Below, piece by piece: positions 19,455 through 28,700 of a stretch of DNA of 64,000 bases. A model generated the notes under the pieces. The model saw nothing but the letters and a program-made list of their open reading frames with translations. It was not told the origin of the DNA and searched no databases. The number at the start of each line of letters is the position of its first letter. Within the stretch, counting starts at the first letter, position 1. This DNA is from Mycolicibacterium sp. P9-22 (GTDB lineage: Bacteria > Actinomycetota > Actinomycetes > Mycobacteriales > Mycobacteriaceae): the NCBI RefSeq assembly GCF_008329585.1, contig NZ_NPKP01000001.1, positions 496,001 through 560,000 of the forward strand, in the 5' to 3' direction. Made by a program: the position numbers and the translations under genes.

Positions 19455-20447
19455 ATGACACGCGCGGTGACCTTCTCGCGAGCCGGAGAGCCGGCCGAAA
19501 TTCTCGAAGTCAGGACGGTCGAAGCGCCTCCGGAGCCTGGCTGGGGGCATATCCAGGTTCGGGTGCGGGCCTTTGCCATCCACCCCGGCGATCTGCTCGC
19601 GGTGGCCATGACCACTGACGTCGGCGTGACGCAACGCGTTGGTGTGGAAGCGGCCGGCACGATCACCGAGATCGGCCCTGGAGTGGCCGGGCTGACCATC
19701 GGGCAGCGGGTCGCGTTCTTCCCGAACCCGGGATCGTGGGCAGAAACGGTCAACGTGCCCGCCGAACTCGCTGTTGTCGTCCCAGAGGGTATCTCCGACG
19801 AGGTGGCGGCTCAGCTGGTCTGCAACCCGATCACGGTGTTGTTGTTGCGCAGGGCCGCCGAAGAGCACCCCGCGGTCGGCTATGACGGGGTAGTGGTCAA
19901 CAACGCCGCGTCATCTTCGGTGGGTCGGCTGTTCACCACCCATGCGCAAGACCATGGCATCGACACGGTGTCGGTGGTGCGCAGCGCCGAACGGGCAGAT
20001 GAGCTGAGCGCCTTGTTTCCCGATGTGCCGGTGTTCTCCACCGGTGTCAACGATTGGCGTGACCGGTTGACCGCGGTGGCGGGCGCACGGCCGGTCGCGG
20101 TAGTCCTCGACCCGGTGGGCGGGCGTGTCGGTACCGAGCTGTTCGGCTTGCTGGCCCCCGGCGGAACGCTGATCAGCTATGGGCAACTGGAACCCGACCC
20201 GTTCGTGCTGCACCCGTTGGATCTGGTGCAAGGATCGAGAGGACTGCGCGGCATGACGGTCTTCCGCTGGTCGACCGGTGCCTCGGCCGCGCAACGTGCC
20301 TCCGACATCGCCGCCGCTCTTGCCATGGTCAGCACATATCCTCAGGTGCTCGCCCCTGCCGCTGTCTACGGACTCGACGACATCGAGTCCGCGGTGCGAC
20401 ACGCATCGAGGCCGGGCAAGATCGGCACCGTCGTCGTAACCATCTGA
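19455..20447 (+). CDS. Zinc-independent MDR-family quinone oxidoreductase-like protein
   Basis: A medium-chain dehydrogenase/reductase of 330 residues. The N-terminal GroES-like domain has RVRAFAIHPGDLLAV...GVEAAGTITEIGPGV...GQRVAFFP. A Rossmann domain follows (VVNNAASSSVGRLFTTHAQ; VLDPVGGRVGTELFGLLAPG). No structural zinc cysteines are present. It probably reduces a quinone or enoyl substrate with NAD(P)H. Position next to the nuo/receiver region recalls M. tuberculosis fadB4. ATG at 19455 is chosen because AGGAG lies 8 nt upstream. The following TetR gene may control it. Confidence 0.85.
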   Translation: MTRAVTFSRAGEPAEILEVRTVEAPPEPGWGHIQVRVRAFAIHPGDLLAVAMTTDVGVTQRVGVEAAGTITEIGPGVAGLTIGQRVAFFPNPGSWAETVNVPAELAVVVPEGISDEVAAQLVCNPITVLLLRRAAEEHPAVGYDGVVVNNAASSSVGRLFTTHAQDHGIDTVSVVRSAERADELSALFPDVPVFSTGVNDWRDRLTAVAGARPVAVVLDPVGGRVGTELFGLLAPGGTLISYGQLEPDPFVLHPLDLVQGSRGLRGMTVFRWSTGASAAQRASDIAAALAMVSTYPQVLAPAAVYGLDDIESAVRHASRPGKIGTVVVTI

Positions 20448-20523
20448 GCCGCAGCGCCGGTCACTCGCCACTCGCCACGAGCGAGTTGTGTACCGATAGG
20501 TCGTAAACCACTAGGATGCACCG

Positions 20524-21129
20524 ATGGCACGCCCGCGCAAGTTCGACGAAGACGAGGTGATCGCGGCCAGTCGCGATCTGTTCTGGGCTCAGGGATACGA
20601 GGCCACCAGCGTTGATGATCTCGGTGCGGTGACCGGTCTGGGCAGGGGCAGCTTCTACAAGGCCTTCGGGGACAAACATTCGTTGTTCCTGCGCAGTCTG
20701 GAGCTCTATTGCGCCCAGATGTCGGAAGCCGTCCGAGCGGATCTGCACAATCCGGCGTTGGGCGCCTACGACCGGCTGGTGGCCCATGTTCGCGGGCTCA
20801 CCTCGGTGATGGCCTCCGATACCGAGCGCCGAGGCTGCCTGATGGCCAAGAGCGCCGACGAACTCTGCCCCGCCGACCCCGACGTCGCCAAACTGGTGAA
20901 GCGCACCTTGGACGGATGGCTGCGGGAGTTGACCGCGACGATCGCCGCCGCCCAGGCGGACGGTGATATCCCGGCCGGCACCGACACCAAGGCCCTGGCA
21001 AGCCTGCTGCTGGCGGTGTTGCGCGGTATGGAGGGGCTGCGCAAGGGCGGGGTGGCGGCCTCGACCGTGAAGGCAGCCGCCGAACAGGTCATCACCTTGA
21101 TGTCGGTCCAGCTGCCCGCGGCAACCTGA
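20524..21129 (+). CDS. TetR-family transcriptional regulator
   Basis: A 201-residue regulator starting ARPRKFDEDEVIAASRDLFW with the HTH ATSVDDLGAVTGLGRGSFYKAF typical of AcrR/TetR proteins. The C-terminal half is a helical ligand-binding domain with two cysteines (RRGCLMAKS; DELCPAD), a pattern common in YcdC/NemR-like members. TAGGAT stands six bases before the ATG, suggesting leaderless transcription. It lies downstream of the MDR oxidoreductase on the same strand and probably represses it or itself. Confidence 0.9.
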   Translation: MARPRKFDEDEVIAASRDLFWAQGYEATSVDDLGAVTGLGRGSFYKAFGDKHSLFLRSLELYCAQMSEAVRADLHNPALGAYDRLVAHVRGLTSVMASDTERRGCLMAKSADELCPADPDVAKLVKRTLDGWLRELTATIAAAQADGDIPAGTDTKALASLLLAVLRGMEGLRKGGVAASTVKAAAEQVITLMSVQLPAAT

Positions 21130-21315
21130 TCGCAGACGCTTCCCTCGGCACGACATCTGGGATCTCATCGCACCGTGCCTGCGGCTTCCACTGCTTGCCG
21201 CGACTCTCGCGACGCGAACATCTGCTTCATCCACAATGCCGGATTCATCCACAACCTGACGCGTCATGGCCCGCGACGACGCGGGTAGGTCGGTCCGCGT
21301 GCCTACCGTCGGCTC

Positions 21316-22131
21316 ATGGACACCGAATCGCCTGCACAGCGTCTGACGCGGCGCATCGGCACCGACCGCGACCCGGCAGCCGAAGCGCCGGAGGAGGAAT
21401 CGGACACCGTGCTGGCCCGATGGCTGCCCGACGGTGACAGTCGCTCCGCGCGGGACTGGTTCGGCGCATTGCGCGCCGACCCGGGTCGCGCGGGGATCAT
21501 CGCATTGCTGATGGTCGGGGTGATCGCAGTACTGGTCACCGTATTCACCGTGCTTCGTGATTCTCCGCCGCCGGTGTCTTCGGCGAATCTCCCTGCCGTG
21601 CAGATGGTTTCCTCGGCGAGCGCCACTCCGGCGCCCCCGGAGTCACCTGATGGGCTGGTGGTGGTGAGCGTCGTCGGCTTGGTCAATACCCCCGGGTTGG
21701 TGACCCTGACGGCCGGGGACCGGATCGCCGACGCGCTGGAGGCCGCCGGCGGCGCGGTGGACGGTGCGGATCTGGTCGGGCTGAATCTCGCCCGCCGCGT
21801 GGTCGACGGCGAGCAGATCATCGTCGGGTTGGCCGCCCCACCCGGATCGCCGTCGCCGATGGGCAGTTCGGTGAGTTCGGCGACTCCGCCCGAGCAAGCC
21901 GACCCGGCGGCGGCGAGCACCGCAGCCGCGGCGCCGTCGGCACCGGTGGACCTGAACACCGCGACCCCAGCGGATCTCGACGCCCTGCCCGGCGTCGGTC
22001 CGGTCACCGCCGCGGCGATCATCGCGTGGCGTGAGGCCAACGGGAAATTCACCAGTGTCGACCAGCTCAGCGAGGTCGACGGGATCGGCCCGGCGCGTCT
22101 GGACAAGCTGCGTGACCTGGTCGATGTGTGA
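21316..22131 (+). CDS. comEA: ComEA-like DNA-binding protein
   Basis: A 271-residue membrane-anchored protein. A cytoplasmic N-terminus is followed by one helix (GIIALLMVGVIAVLVTVFTV), a Ser/Pro-rich linker, an SLBB domain (VVVSVVGLVNTPGLVTLTAG ... RVVDGEQIIVG), another linker and a C-terminal helix-hairpin-helix (VDLNTATPADLDALPGVGPV ... VDGIGPARLDKLRDLV). ComEA binds DNA outside the membrane during uptake; natural competence of mycobacteria is not established, so its use here is open. TACCGT lies six bases before the ATG (leaderless geometry). The stop overlaps comEC as GTGA. Confidence 0.93.
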   Translation: MDTESPAQRLTRRIGTDRDPAAEAPEEESDTVLARWLPDGDSRSARDWFGALRADPGRAGIIALLMVGVIAVLVTVFTVLRDSPPPVSSANLPAVQMVSSASATPAPPESPDGLVVVSVVGLVNTPGLVTLTAGDRIADALEAAGGAVDGADLVGLNLARRVVDGEQIIVGLAAPPGSPSPMGSSVSSATPPEQADPAAASTAAAAPSAPVDLNTATPADLDALPGVGPVTAAAIIAWREANGKFTSVDQLSEVDGIGPARLDKLRDLVDV

Positions 22132-23642
22132 ACTCCGAAGAGCGACAAGTCGATATCAGGCTGGTGCCTGCGGCGGTGACCAGCTGGGCGGTGACCGCCG
22201 CGGGGATACTCTTCGCGCCCTGGGCGATTGTTGCGATCGTGGTGGGCACCGTCGCGGTGACGGCACTGGCCGGGCGGTGGTGCGCCCGGCGCGGGATCCG
22301 GCTGGGTGTCGCCGGGGTGGCAGCGGTCGCGGTCATCGGCACAGCGTTCGGCCTGTCGATCGGGATACGTGCCCACGACGTACGGCAGCACCCGATTGCC
22401 GCGCGCCACGGCGACACTGCCACCGTCGGTGTGGTCCCCACCGAATCGCCACGCTCATTGGGGCAGGGCCGCATCATGTTCCGGGCCGGGCTGCGCGATC
22501 TCGACGGCGGCCCGCTGACCGGGATGGTGCTGGTCTTCGCGCCGGTGACGGATTTCGCGGCGCTGACCGTGGGCCGCCCGGCCACCTTCCGGGCCCGCAT
22601 CGGGCGTCCGCTACGGCCCGACCTCAGCGTCGCCGTGCTCACCGCGATCGGTGAGCCGACGCTCGGACCCGTCCCGGCGGTGCGCCGGCTGTCCGGGCAC
22701 ATCCGCTCGGAATTCGCCGAAACCGCCCGTCGGGTGTTGCCCGCCGACCAGGCCGCGATGCTGCCCGCCCTGGTGCTCGGCGACATGTCGGCGGTCACGG
22801 CAACGACCTCAGCCGACTTCCAGGTTGCGGGACTGACCCATCTGACCGCGGTCTCGGGCGCCAACGTCACCATCGTGTGCGGCACCGCCTTGCTGTCCGC
22901 GGCGCTGGTCGGTCCCCGGTTGGCCGCCCTGCTGGCTTTGGCGGTGCTGATCGGTTTCGTCGTCGTGGTCGAACCGTCGGCGAGCGTGCTGCGTGCGGCC
23001 GTCATGGGCGGCATCGCGCTGCTGTCGGTGCTGACACATCGCCGGCGCCAAGCCATCCCGGTGCTCTCGGCGAGCATCATCGCGCTGATGTCGGTGGCGC
23101 CGCAGCTTGCCGTCGACGCCGGCTTCGCGTTGTCGGTGGTGGCGACCGCGGCCCTGGTGGTGATCGCCCCGATCTGGTCGGCCCGGCTGGTCGGGCGCGG
23201 CTGGCCCGAACCGCTGGCCGCCGCGGTGAGCATCGCGTTGGCCGCTCAGCTGGTCACCGCCCCGCTGATCGCCGGGATCTCGGGCCGGTTCAGCGTGCTC
23301 GCGGTGCTGGCCAACCTGCTTGTCGCCGCCGTCATCCCGCCCATCACGGTGATCGGCACCACGGCGGCGGCGTGCTCGGCGTTCGCACCGGCGGTGGCGG
23401 GCCTGCTGGTCCGGTTCACCGGGCCGGAGCTGTGGTGGCTGCTGACGGTGGCGCACCGCATCGCGGCAGTGCCGGGCGCCGCCGTCACCGTCCCGTCCGG
23501 TGTCGCCGGTATGGCGTTGGTCGCGGCGGTGAGCATCGCGGCGATCCTGAGCTGGCGCCGGCGGTGGGGCCGGGTGCTGAGTGCCGGCGCGGCCTGCTGC
23601 CTGTTGGCCTGGACCCTGTCCGGGGTCGTCGGCGGGGCGTGA
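22128..23642 (+). CDS. comEC: ComEC/Rec2-like membrane channel protein, short form
   Basis: A polytopic membrane protein of 504 residues. The core competence domain is clear: ALVLGDMSAVTATTSADFQVAGLTHLTAVSGANV and multiple hydrophobic helices. Full-length ComEC proteins carry a C-terminal metallo-beta-lactamase domain and are about 750 residues; this one ends after the membrane part, as does its M. tuberculosis counterpart as I recall. DNA transport is therefore uncertain. GTG overlaps comEA, and the holA GTG lies 12 bases after the stop. Confidence 0.9.
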   Translation: MNSEERQVDIRLVPAAVTSWAVTAAGILFAPWAIVAIVVGTVAVTALAGRWCARRGIRLGVAGVAAVAVIGTAFGLSIGIRAHDVRQHPIAARHGDTATVGVVPTESPRSLGQGRIMFRAGLRDLDGGPLTGMVLVFAPVTDFAALTVGRPATFRARIGRPLRPDLSVAVLTAIGEPTLGPVPAVRRLSGHIRSEFAETARRVLPADQAAMLPALVLGDMSAVTATTSADFQVAGLTHLTAVSGANVTIVCGTALLSAALVGPRLAALLALAVLIGFVVVVEPSASVLRAAVMGGIALLSVLTHRRRQAIPVLSASIIALMSVAPQLAVDAGFALSVVATAALVVIAPIWSARLVGRGWPEPLAAAVSIALAAQLVTAPLIAGISGRFSVLAVLANLLVAAVIPPITVIGTTAAACSAFAPAVAGLLVRFTGPELWWLLTVAHRIAAVPGAAVTVPSGVAGMALVAAVSIAAILSWRRRWGRVLSAGAACCLLAWTLSGVVGGA

Positions 23643-23654
23643 AACGATCGTTGG

Positions 23655-24614
23655 GTGACAGACACCGCGGAATTGCATCTCGTCCTCGGCGATGAGGAAC
23701 TGCTGGTCGAGCGCGCGGTGGCCGGTGTGCTGAAGACGGCCCGCAAGAAGGCCGGCACGGTCGATGTGCCGGTGGACCGGTTACGCGCCGGTGAGGTCAG
23801 CACCAGTGAGCTCGCCGAACTGCTGAGCCCGTCGCTGTTCGCCGATGAACGGGTAGTGGTGCTGGAAGCCGCCGGTGAGGCCGGCAAGGACGCGGTATCG
23901 CTGATCGTCAGCTCGGCGGCCGACTTGCCGCCGGGCACCCAGCTGGTCGTGGTTCACTCCGGCGGAGGCCGCGCCAAGGCGATGGCCGACCAGCTCAAAA
24001 AGCTTGGTGCTCAGGTGCACCCGTGCGCGAAGATCGCCAAGCCCGCCGACCGCGCCGACTTCGTGCGCCGCGAGTTCCGGTCGCTGAAGGTGAAGGCCGA
24101 CGATGACACCGTCTCAGCCATCCTCGACGCCGTCGGTTCGGATATCCGTGAATTGGCGGCGGTGTGCTCACAACTCGTCGCCGATACCGACGGCACGGTG
24201 GACGCTGCCGCGGTGCGCCGGTACCACCAGGGCAAGGCCGAGGTGAAGGGTTTCGACATCGCCGACAAGGCCGTCCTCGGCGACGTGTCCGGGGCGGCGG
24301 AGGCGCTGCGCTGGGCCATGCTCAGCGGCGAACCCCACGTGGTGCTCGCCGACGCGCTGGCCGAGGCGGTACACACCATCGCCCGGGTGGGCCCGCTGCA
24401 GGGTGACCCGTACCGGTTGGCCGGGGAGCTGGGCATGCCGCCGTGGCGGGTACAGAAGGCGCAGAAGCAGTCGCGGCGCTGGTCGCGTGACCGGGTGGCC
24501 GAAGCGTTGCGGGTGGTCGCGTCGTTGAACGCCGATGTCAAGGGCGCGGCGGCCGACGCGGACTATGCGCTGGAGGCCGCGGTGCGCAAGGTCGCCGAAC
24601 TTGCGACCGACTGA
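23655..24614 (+). CDS. holA: DNA polymerase III subunit delta
   Basis: Clamp-loader delta subunit, 319 residues. It opens with [20 protein letters not shown], has the central [14 protein letters not shown] segment, and ends with the helical collar ([11 protein letters not shown]...[17 protein letters not shown]...[17 protein letters not shown]). The position after comEC and before convergent rpsT is the common actinobacterial order. The start is GTG (VTDTAELHL). Confidence 0.93.
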   Translation: MTDTAELHLVLGDEELLVERAVAGVLKTARKKAGTVDVPVDRLRAGEVSTSELAELLSPSLFADERVVVLEAAGEAGKDAVSLIVSSAADLPPGTQLVVVHSGGGRAKAMADQLKKLGAQVHPCAKIAKPADRADFVRREFRSLKVKADDDTVSAILDAVGSDIRELAAVCSQLVADTDGTVDAAAVRRYHQGKAEVKGFDIADKAVLGDVSGAAEALRWAMLSGEPHVVLADALAEAVHTIARVGPLQGDPYRLAGELGMPPWRVQKAQKQSRRWSRDRVAEALRVVASLNADVKGAAADADYALEAAVRKVAELATD

Positions 24615-24630
24615 GCCCGGACACGCAAAA

Positions 24631-24665
24631 ACCCGCGCGTGACGGCGGAGCGTCGACGCGCGGGT
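24631..24665 (-). terminator. Rho-independent terminator of rpsT
   Basis: Perfect 10-bp arms ACCCGCGCGT / ACGCGCGGGT with a 15-nt loop. Read on the minus strand after rpsT the hairpin is followed directly by a run of U residues (TTTTTGCG), a canonical terminator. It may also stop holA on the plus strand, where no U-run follows. Confidence 0.85.
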
Positions 24666-24678
24666 GTGCGAAAGAAGA

Positions 24679-24939
24679 TCAGATCTTGTTGACAGCCAGC
24701 GCCAGGGCGGACTTCTTGTTCGCGGCCTGGTTCTTGTGGATGACGCCCGCGCTGGCAGCCTTGTCCAGCTTGCGGTTGGTCACCACCAGCAGTTCACCGG
24801 CCTTGTCCTTCTCGCCGGCGTCGATGGCCTCGCGCAGCCCGCGCACAGCCGTACGCAGCGACGACTTCACCGACTGGTTGCGCAGTCGACGGCGCTCGTT
24901 GGTCTTGATGCGCTTTTCCTGCGACTTGATGTTGGCCAC
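24679..24939 (-). CDS. rpsT: 30S ribosomal protein S20
   Basis: An 86-residue basic helical protein beginning [20 protein letters not shown] and ending [13 protein letters not shown], as expected for S20, which binds 16S rRNA early in 30S assembly. Monocistronic, convergent with holA and followed by a strong terminator. Confidence 0.98.
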   Translation of the reverse strand: MANIKSQEKRIKTNERRRLRNQSVKSSLRTAVRGLREAIDAGEKDKAGELLVVTNRKLDKAASAGVIHKNQAANKKSALALAVNKI

Positions 24940-25083
24940 GCGTGTAGTTCCTTCGTAAAGCGTCGGTTGGGATACGTAAGTCTTTGGCCCAGCAACGGGC
25001 AGCGGTTGTTCAGGTTACCAGCGGGGGTGCCAAACCCCCAAAGCGGACCGACTGGCCTGCCGAAATGGCGGACTTACGGCAGC

Positions 25084-26832
25084 ATGGCACTGGTGAGTCT
25101 ACGAACCCTGCCGAACGAATCAGCCCGTACGTCGCGCTCGGGTTCGCGCGCGGTCAAACGCCAGGCCGGCATTTTCGACGGTTACGAGAATCTGGGCAGA
25201 TACTCGGCGGCCTTCGATGAGATGTTCGACGCCGAAGGAAACGTCCGCGGACCGTACAAGGGGATTTTCGCTGAACTCTCGCCGTCGGACGCCTCCGAGT
25301 TGGCCGCCCGCTCCGAAGCCCTCGGCCGGGCCTTCATCGACCAGGGCATCACCTTCTCGTTGTCAGGTCAGGAACGCCCCTTCCCGCTCGACCTGGTGCC
25401 CCGCGTCATCTCCGCGGCCGAGTGGTCACGCCTGGAGAAGGGCATCGCGCAGCGGGTCAAGGCCCTCGAGCTCTACCTCGATGACATCTACGGCGAGCAG
25501 GAGATCCTGCGCGACGGGGTGATCCCGCGCCGGCTCATCACCTCCTGTGAACACTTCCACCGCGAAGCGGTCGGCATCGTGCCACCCAACGGAGTGCGGA
25601 TACATGTCGCGGGTATCGACCTGGTCCGGGATGCGCAGGGCACCTTCCGGGTCCTCGAGGACAACCTGCGTTCGCCGTCCGGGGTGTCCTACGTGATGGA
25701 GAACCGCCGCACCATGGCGCGGGTGTTCCCGAACCTGTTCGCTTCGCACCGGGTGCGGGCGGTGGGTGACTATTCCTCGCACCTGCTGCGCGCACTGCGC
25801 AAGGCGGCGGCCACCAACGAGGCCGATCCCACCGTCGTCGTGCTCACGCCCGGGGTCTACAACTCGGCCTACTTCGAGCACTCGTTGCTGGCCCGCCAGA
25901 TGGGCGTCGAACTCGTCGAGGGCCGAGACCTGTTCTGCCGCGACAACACCGTCTACATGCGCACCACCGAGGGCGAGCGTCAGGTCGACGTGATCTACCG
26001 CCGCATCGACGACGAGTACCTGGACCCGATGCAGTTCCGGCCCGATTCGGTGCTCGGTGTGGCCGGCGTGCTGAACGCGGCCCGGGCCGGCAATGTGGTG
26101 ATCTCCAGCGCGGTCGGCAACGGTGTCGGCGACGACAAGCTGGTCTACACCTACGTGCCGACCATCATCGAGTACTACCTGGGCGAGAAGCCGTTGCTGG
26201 CCAACGTCGACACCTTCCGCTGCTGGCTCGACGAAGAACGAGAAGAGGTTCTCGACCGGGTCGACGAACTGGTGATCAAACCCGTCGAGGGCTCCGGCGG
26301 CTACGGCATCGTGTTCGGTCCCGATGCCAACGAGAAGGAACTCGCGACCATCACCAAGAAGATCCGCGCCGACCCGCGCGGCTGGATCGCCCAACCCGTG
26401 GTGCAACTTTCGACGGTCCCCACCCAGATCGACGACTGCCTGGCCCCGCGGCACGTGGACCTCCGGCCGTTCGCGGTCAACGACGGCGACGAGGTCTGGG
26501 TACTCCCGGGCGGACTGACCCGGGTTGCGCTGCCGGAGGGTTCGTTGGTGGTGAACTCCAGTCAGGGCGGCGGCTCCAAGGACACCTGGGTGCTGGCCTC
26601 CCGTACCTCGGCCGCCGATCGCGAACTGGCCGCCGCCGAGGTGGTGCGGGCGCTGCCGGATGCTGCGAAGGCCGGCAAACCGTCGGTCGCCGAAAAGGTC
26701 TCCCGCAACGGCAAAGTCGGCCGGGAAGTCAAGGGCGAACAGACCCAGCAGCAGCAGACCCGTGACTTTCGGGCGTCGTCACCCCAGAACGAACAGCAAC
26801 AGCAGCAGCAACAGCAGGCGGTGGTCGGCTGA
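25084..26832 (+). CDS. Circularly permuted ATP-grasp protein with a polyglutamine tail (Rv2411c type)
   Basis: A circularly permuted type-2 ATP-grasp protein of 582 residues. Recognisable strings: YDEMFD-like FDEMFDAEGNVRGPYKG, LDDIYGEQEILRDGVIPRRL, VLEDNLRSPSGVSYVMENR, VKPVEGSGGYGIVFG-like VIKPVEGSGGYGIVFGPDAN, and RHVDLRPFAV. It forms a conserved trio with an alpha-E protein and a transglutaminase-like protein. The trio is thought to make or modify a peptide-like bond; the product is unknown. The C-terminus is glutamine-rich (TQQQQT, then eight consecutive Q). ATG at 25084 is used; a GTG three codons on is possible. Confidence 0.9.
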   Translation: MALVSLRTLPNESARTSRSGSRAVKRQAGIFDGYENLGRYSAAFDEMFDAEGNVRGPYKGIFAELSPSDASELAARSEALGRAFIDQGITFSLSGQERPFPLDLVPRVISAAEWSRLEKGIAQRVKALELYLDDIYGEQEILRDGVIPRRLITSCEHFHREAVGIVPPNGVRIHVAGIDLVRDAQGTFRVLEDNLRSPSGVSYVMENRRTMARVFPNLFASHRVRAVGDYSSHLLRALRKAAATNEADPTVVVLTPGVYNSAYFEHSLLARQMGVELVEGRDLFCRDNTVYMRTTEGERQVDVIYRRIDDEYLDPMQFRPDSVLGVAGVLNAARAGNVVISSAVGNGVGDDKLVYTYVPTIIEYYLGEKPLLANVDTFRCWLDEEREEVLDRVDELVIKPVEGSGGYGIVFGPDANEKELATITKKIRADPRGWIAQPVVQLSTVPTQIDDCLAPRHVDLRPFAVNDGDEVWVLPGGLTRVALPEGSLVVNSSQGGGSKDTWVLASRTSAADRELAAAEVVRALPDAAKAGKPSVAEKVSRNGKVGREVKGEQTQQQQTRDFRASSPQNEQQQQQQQQAVVG

Positions 26833-27809
26833 TGCTGGCACGTAACGCGGAATCCCTGTACTGGATCGGGCGCTATGTCGAGCGCGCCGACGACACCGCA
26901 CGCATCCTCGACGTCGTGGTGCACCAGCTGCTGGAAGACTCCAGCGTGGACCCCGACCAGACCTCACGGGTGCTGTTGCAGGTGCTCGACATCGAACCCC
27001 CCGATCAGCAGTTGGACGTGTGGTCGCTGACCGATCTCGTCGCCTTCGGCAAGGACACCAAGGGCGGCTGCTCGATCGTCGAGTCCATCACGGCCGCCCG
27101 TGAAAACGCCCGTGGGGCACGTGAAGTCACCTCCACCGAGATGTGGGAGTGCCTCAACACCACCTACAACGCGCTCGCCGAGCGGGAACGGGCGGCGCGG
27201 CGGCTCGGTCCGCACGAGTTCCTGGCCTATGTCGAGGGCCGTGCCGCGATGTTCGCGGGGCTGGCCGATTCGACGCTGTCGCGCGATGACGGCTACCGCT
27301 TCATGGTGCTGGGCCGGGCCATCGAACGCGTCGACATGACGGTGCGCATGCTGCTGTCGCGGGTCGGTGACAGCGGTTCGTCTCCGGCCTGGGTCACCGT
27401 GCTGCGTTCAGCGGGAGCCCACGACACCTACCTGCGCACCTACCGGGGCGTGCTCGACGCCAGCCGGGTGGTCGAGTTCATGTTGCTGGACCGGCTTTTC
27501 CCGCGGTCGATCTATTACTCGCTCCGGTTGGCCGAGCACAGTCTCGACGAACTCCTGCACCGCAGGCACAACCGGGTCGGCTCGACCGCCGAAGCGGCGC
27601 GGTTGCTCGGCCGGGCCCGCAGTGAGCTGGAGTTCCTGCCGCCCGGCGCCCTGCTGGAATCGCTGGAGGATCAACTGGCCGCGTTGCAGCAGACCTGCGT
27701 CGAGGTGGGAGATGCCCTGGCCTTGCAGTACTTCCACTCGGCGCCGTGGGTTGCCTGGACCGACGCCGGCCGTGCCGGTGGCACCGTCATCGAAGAGGGA
27801 GAGATCTGA
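26832..27809 (+). CDS. Alpha-E domain protein (DUF403)
   Basis: A 325-residue all-helical protein starting MLARNAESLYWIGRYVERAD, the family hallmark, with LSRDDGYRFMVLGRAIERVDMT midway. It is coupled on both sides (TGATG overlaps) to the ATP-grasp and transglutaminase-like genes. The three form a widespread cassette and are presumed to act together; the biochemical role of alpha-E is not known. Confidence 0.93.
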   Translation: MLARNAESLYWIGRYVERADDTARILDVVVHQLLEDSSVDPDQTSRVLLQVLDIEPPDQQLDVWSLTDLVAFGKDTKGGCSIVESITAARENARGAREVTSTEMWECLNTTYNALAERERAARRLGPHEFLAYVEGRAAMFAGLADSTLSRDDGYRFMVLGRAIERVDMTVRMLLSRVGDSGSSPAWVTVLRSAGAHDTYLRTYRGVLDASRVVEFMLLDRLFPRSIYYSLRLAEHSLDELLHRRHNRVGSTAEAARLLGRARSELEFLPPGALLESLEDQLAALQQTCVEVGDALALQYFHSAPWVAWTDAGRAGGTVIEEGEI

Positions 27810-28648
27810 TGTGGCGCATGCGGGTAGTCCACGCAACGGGCTATGCCTACAAGTCGCCGGTCACCGCGTCGTTCAACGAGGCGAGGCTGACACCGCGATC
27901 GGATTCGCGCCAGAACGTGATCCTCAACCGGGTGGAGACCGTGCCGGCCACCAGGCAGTACCGGTACGTGGACTACTGGGGTACCGCCGTCACCACCTTC
28001 GACCTGCACGCGCCGCACGTCGAGTTGGAGGTCACCGCGTCATCGGTGGTCGAAACCGAGAAGCCTGATGCCCCACAGTCATCGGTGACCTGGGCGGACC
28101 TGGGGTCCGCGGCGGTGATCGACCGTTTCGACGAGCTGCTCACCCCGACGGTCTACACACCGGCCAGCAAACGGATCGAGCGGGTGGGCCGGCGCATCGC
28201 CAAAGACCACGAACCGCAGCAGGCCGTCATCGAGGCGGCCCGCTGGGTGCACGGCGAGCTCAAGTACGTCGCCGGCACCACCGGGGTGCACTCATCCGGG
28301 CTGGACGCGTTGCGCGAAGGCAAGGGCGTCTGCCAGGACTTCGCACATCTGACGCTGATCCTGTTGCGCGGGATGGGAATTCCTGCCCGGTACGTGTCGG
28401 GGTACCTGCATCCCAGGCGCACCGCGAAGGTGGGCGACACCATCGAGGGTCAGAGCCACGCCTGGATCCAGGCCTGGACGGGGGACTGGTGGCATTACGA
28501 CCCCACCAACGACAAGGCCATCAACGAGCAGTACATCAGTGTGGGCGTGGGCCGTGACTATGCCGATGTGACACCGCTGAAGGGCATCTACTCCGGTGAG
28601 GGGTCCACCGATCTCGATGTCGTCGTGGAGATCACCCGGCTGGCTTGA
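27809..28648 (+). CDS. Transglutaminase-like superfamily protein
   Basis: A 279-residue protein with an N-terminal beta domain (MWRMRVVHATGYAYKSPVTAS) and a papain-like transglutaminase core. The catalytic triad is visible as Cys in GKGVCQDFAHL, His in GQSHAWIQAW and Asp in WWHYDPTNDKAINE. Probably a peptidase or amide-bond-forming enzyme acting with the ATP-grasp and alpha-E partners. ATG overlaps the upstream stop (TGATG). A strong bidirectional hairpin follows the stop. Confidence 0.93.
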   Translation: MWRMRVVHATGYAYKSPVTASFNEARLTPRSDSRQNVILNRVETVPATRQYRYVDYWGTAVTTFDLHAPHVELEVTASSVVETEKPDAPQSSVTWADLGSAAVIDRFDELLTPTVYTPASKRIERVGRRIAKDHEPQQAVIEAARWVHGELKYVAGTTGVHSSGLDALREGKGVCQDFAHLTLILLRGMGIPARYVSGYLHPRRTAKVGDTIEGQSHAWIQAWTGDWWHYDPTNDKAINEQYISVGVGRDYADVTPLKGIYSGEGSTDLDVVVEITRLA

Positions 28649-28651
28649 CGC

Positions 28652-28700
28652 GATTTGTGAAGTTCTTGTCGGACTGAGTCCGACAAGAACTCCACAAATC
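28652..28700. terminator. Long bidirectional terminator hairpin
   Basis: Two 23-nt arms with a single mismatch and a 3-nt TGA loop, between convergent genes. The left arm begins GATTTGTGAAGTTC and the right arm ends CCACAAATC. It overlaps the stop codon of the RNase Z gene. No long U-run follows, but the stem is very stable. Confidence 0.8.

Noticed and set aside
18121..19461. 446-codon open frame antisense to the HAD-IIA phosphatase
   Set aside because: Ser/Ala/Arg-rich shadow of a real gene; similar long antisense frames occur over comEC, nuoF and tkt.
22128..23642. Truncated comEC pseudogene
   Set aside because: It lacks the metallo-beta-lactamase domain, but the short form is, as I recall, also found in M. 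tuberculosis, and the reading frame is intact with tight coupling to comEA.
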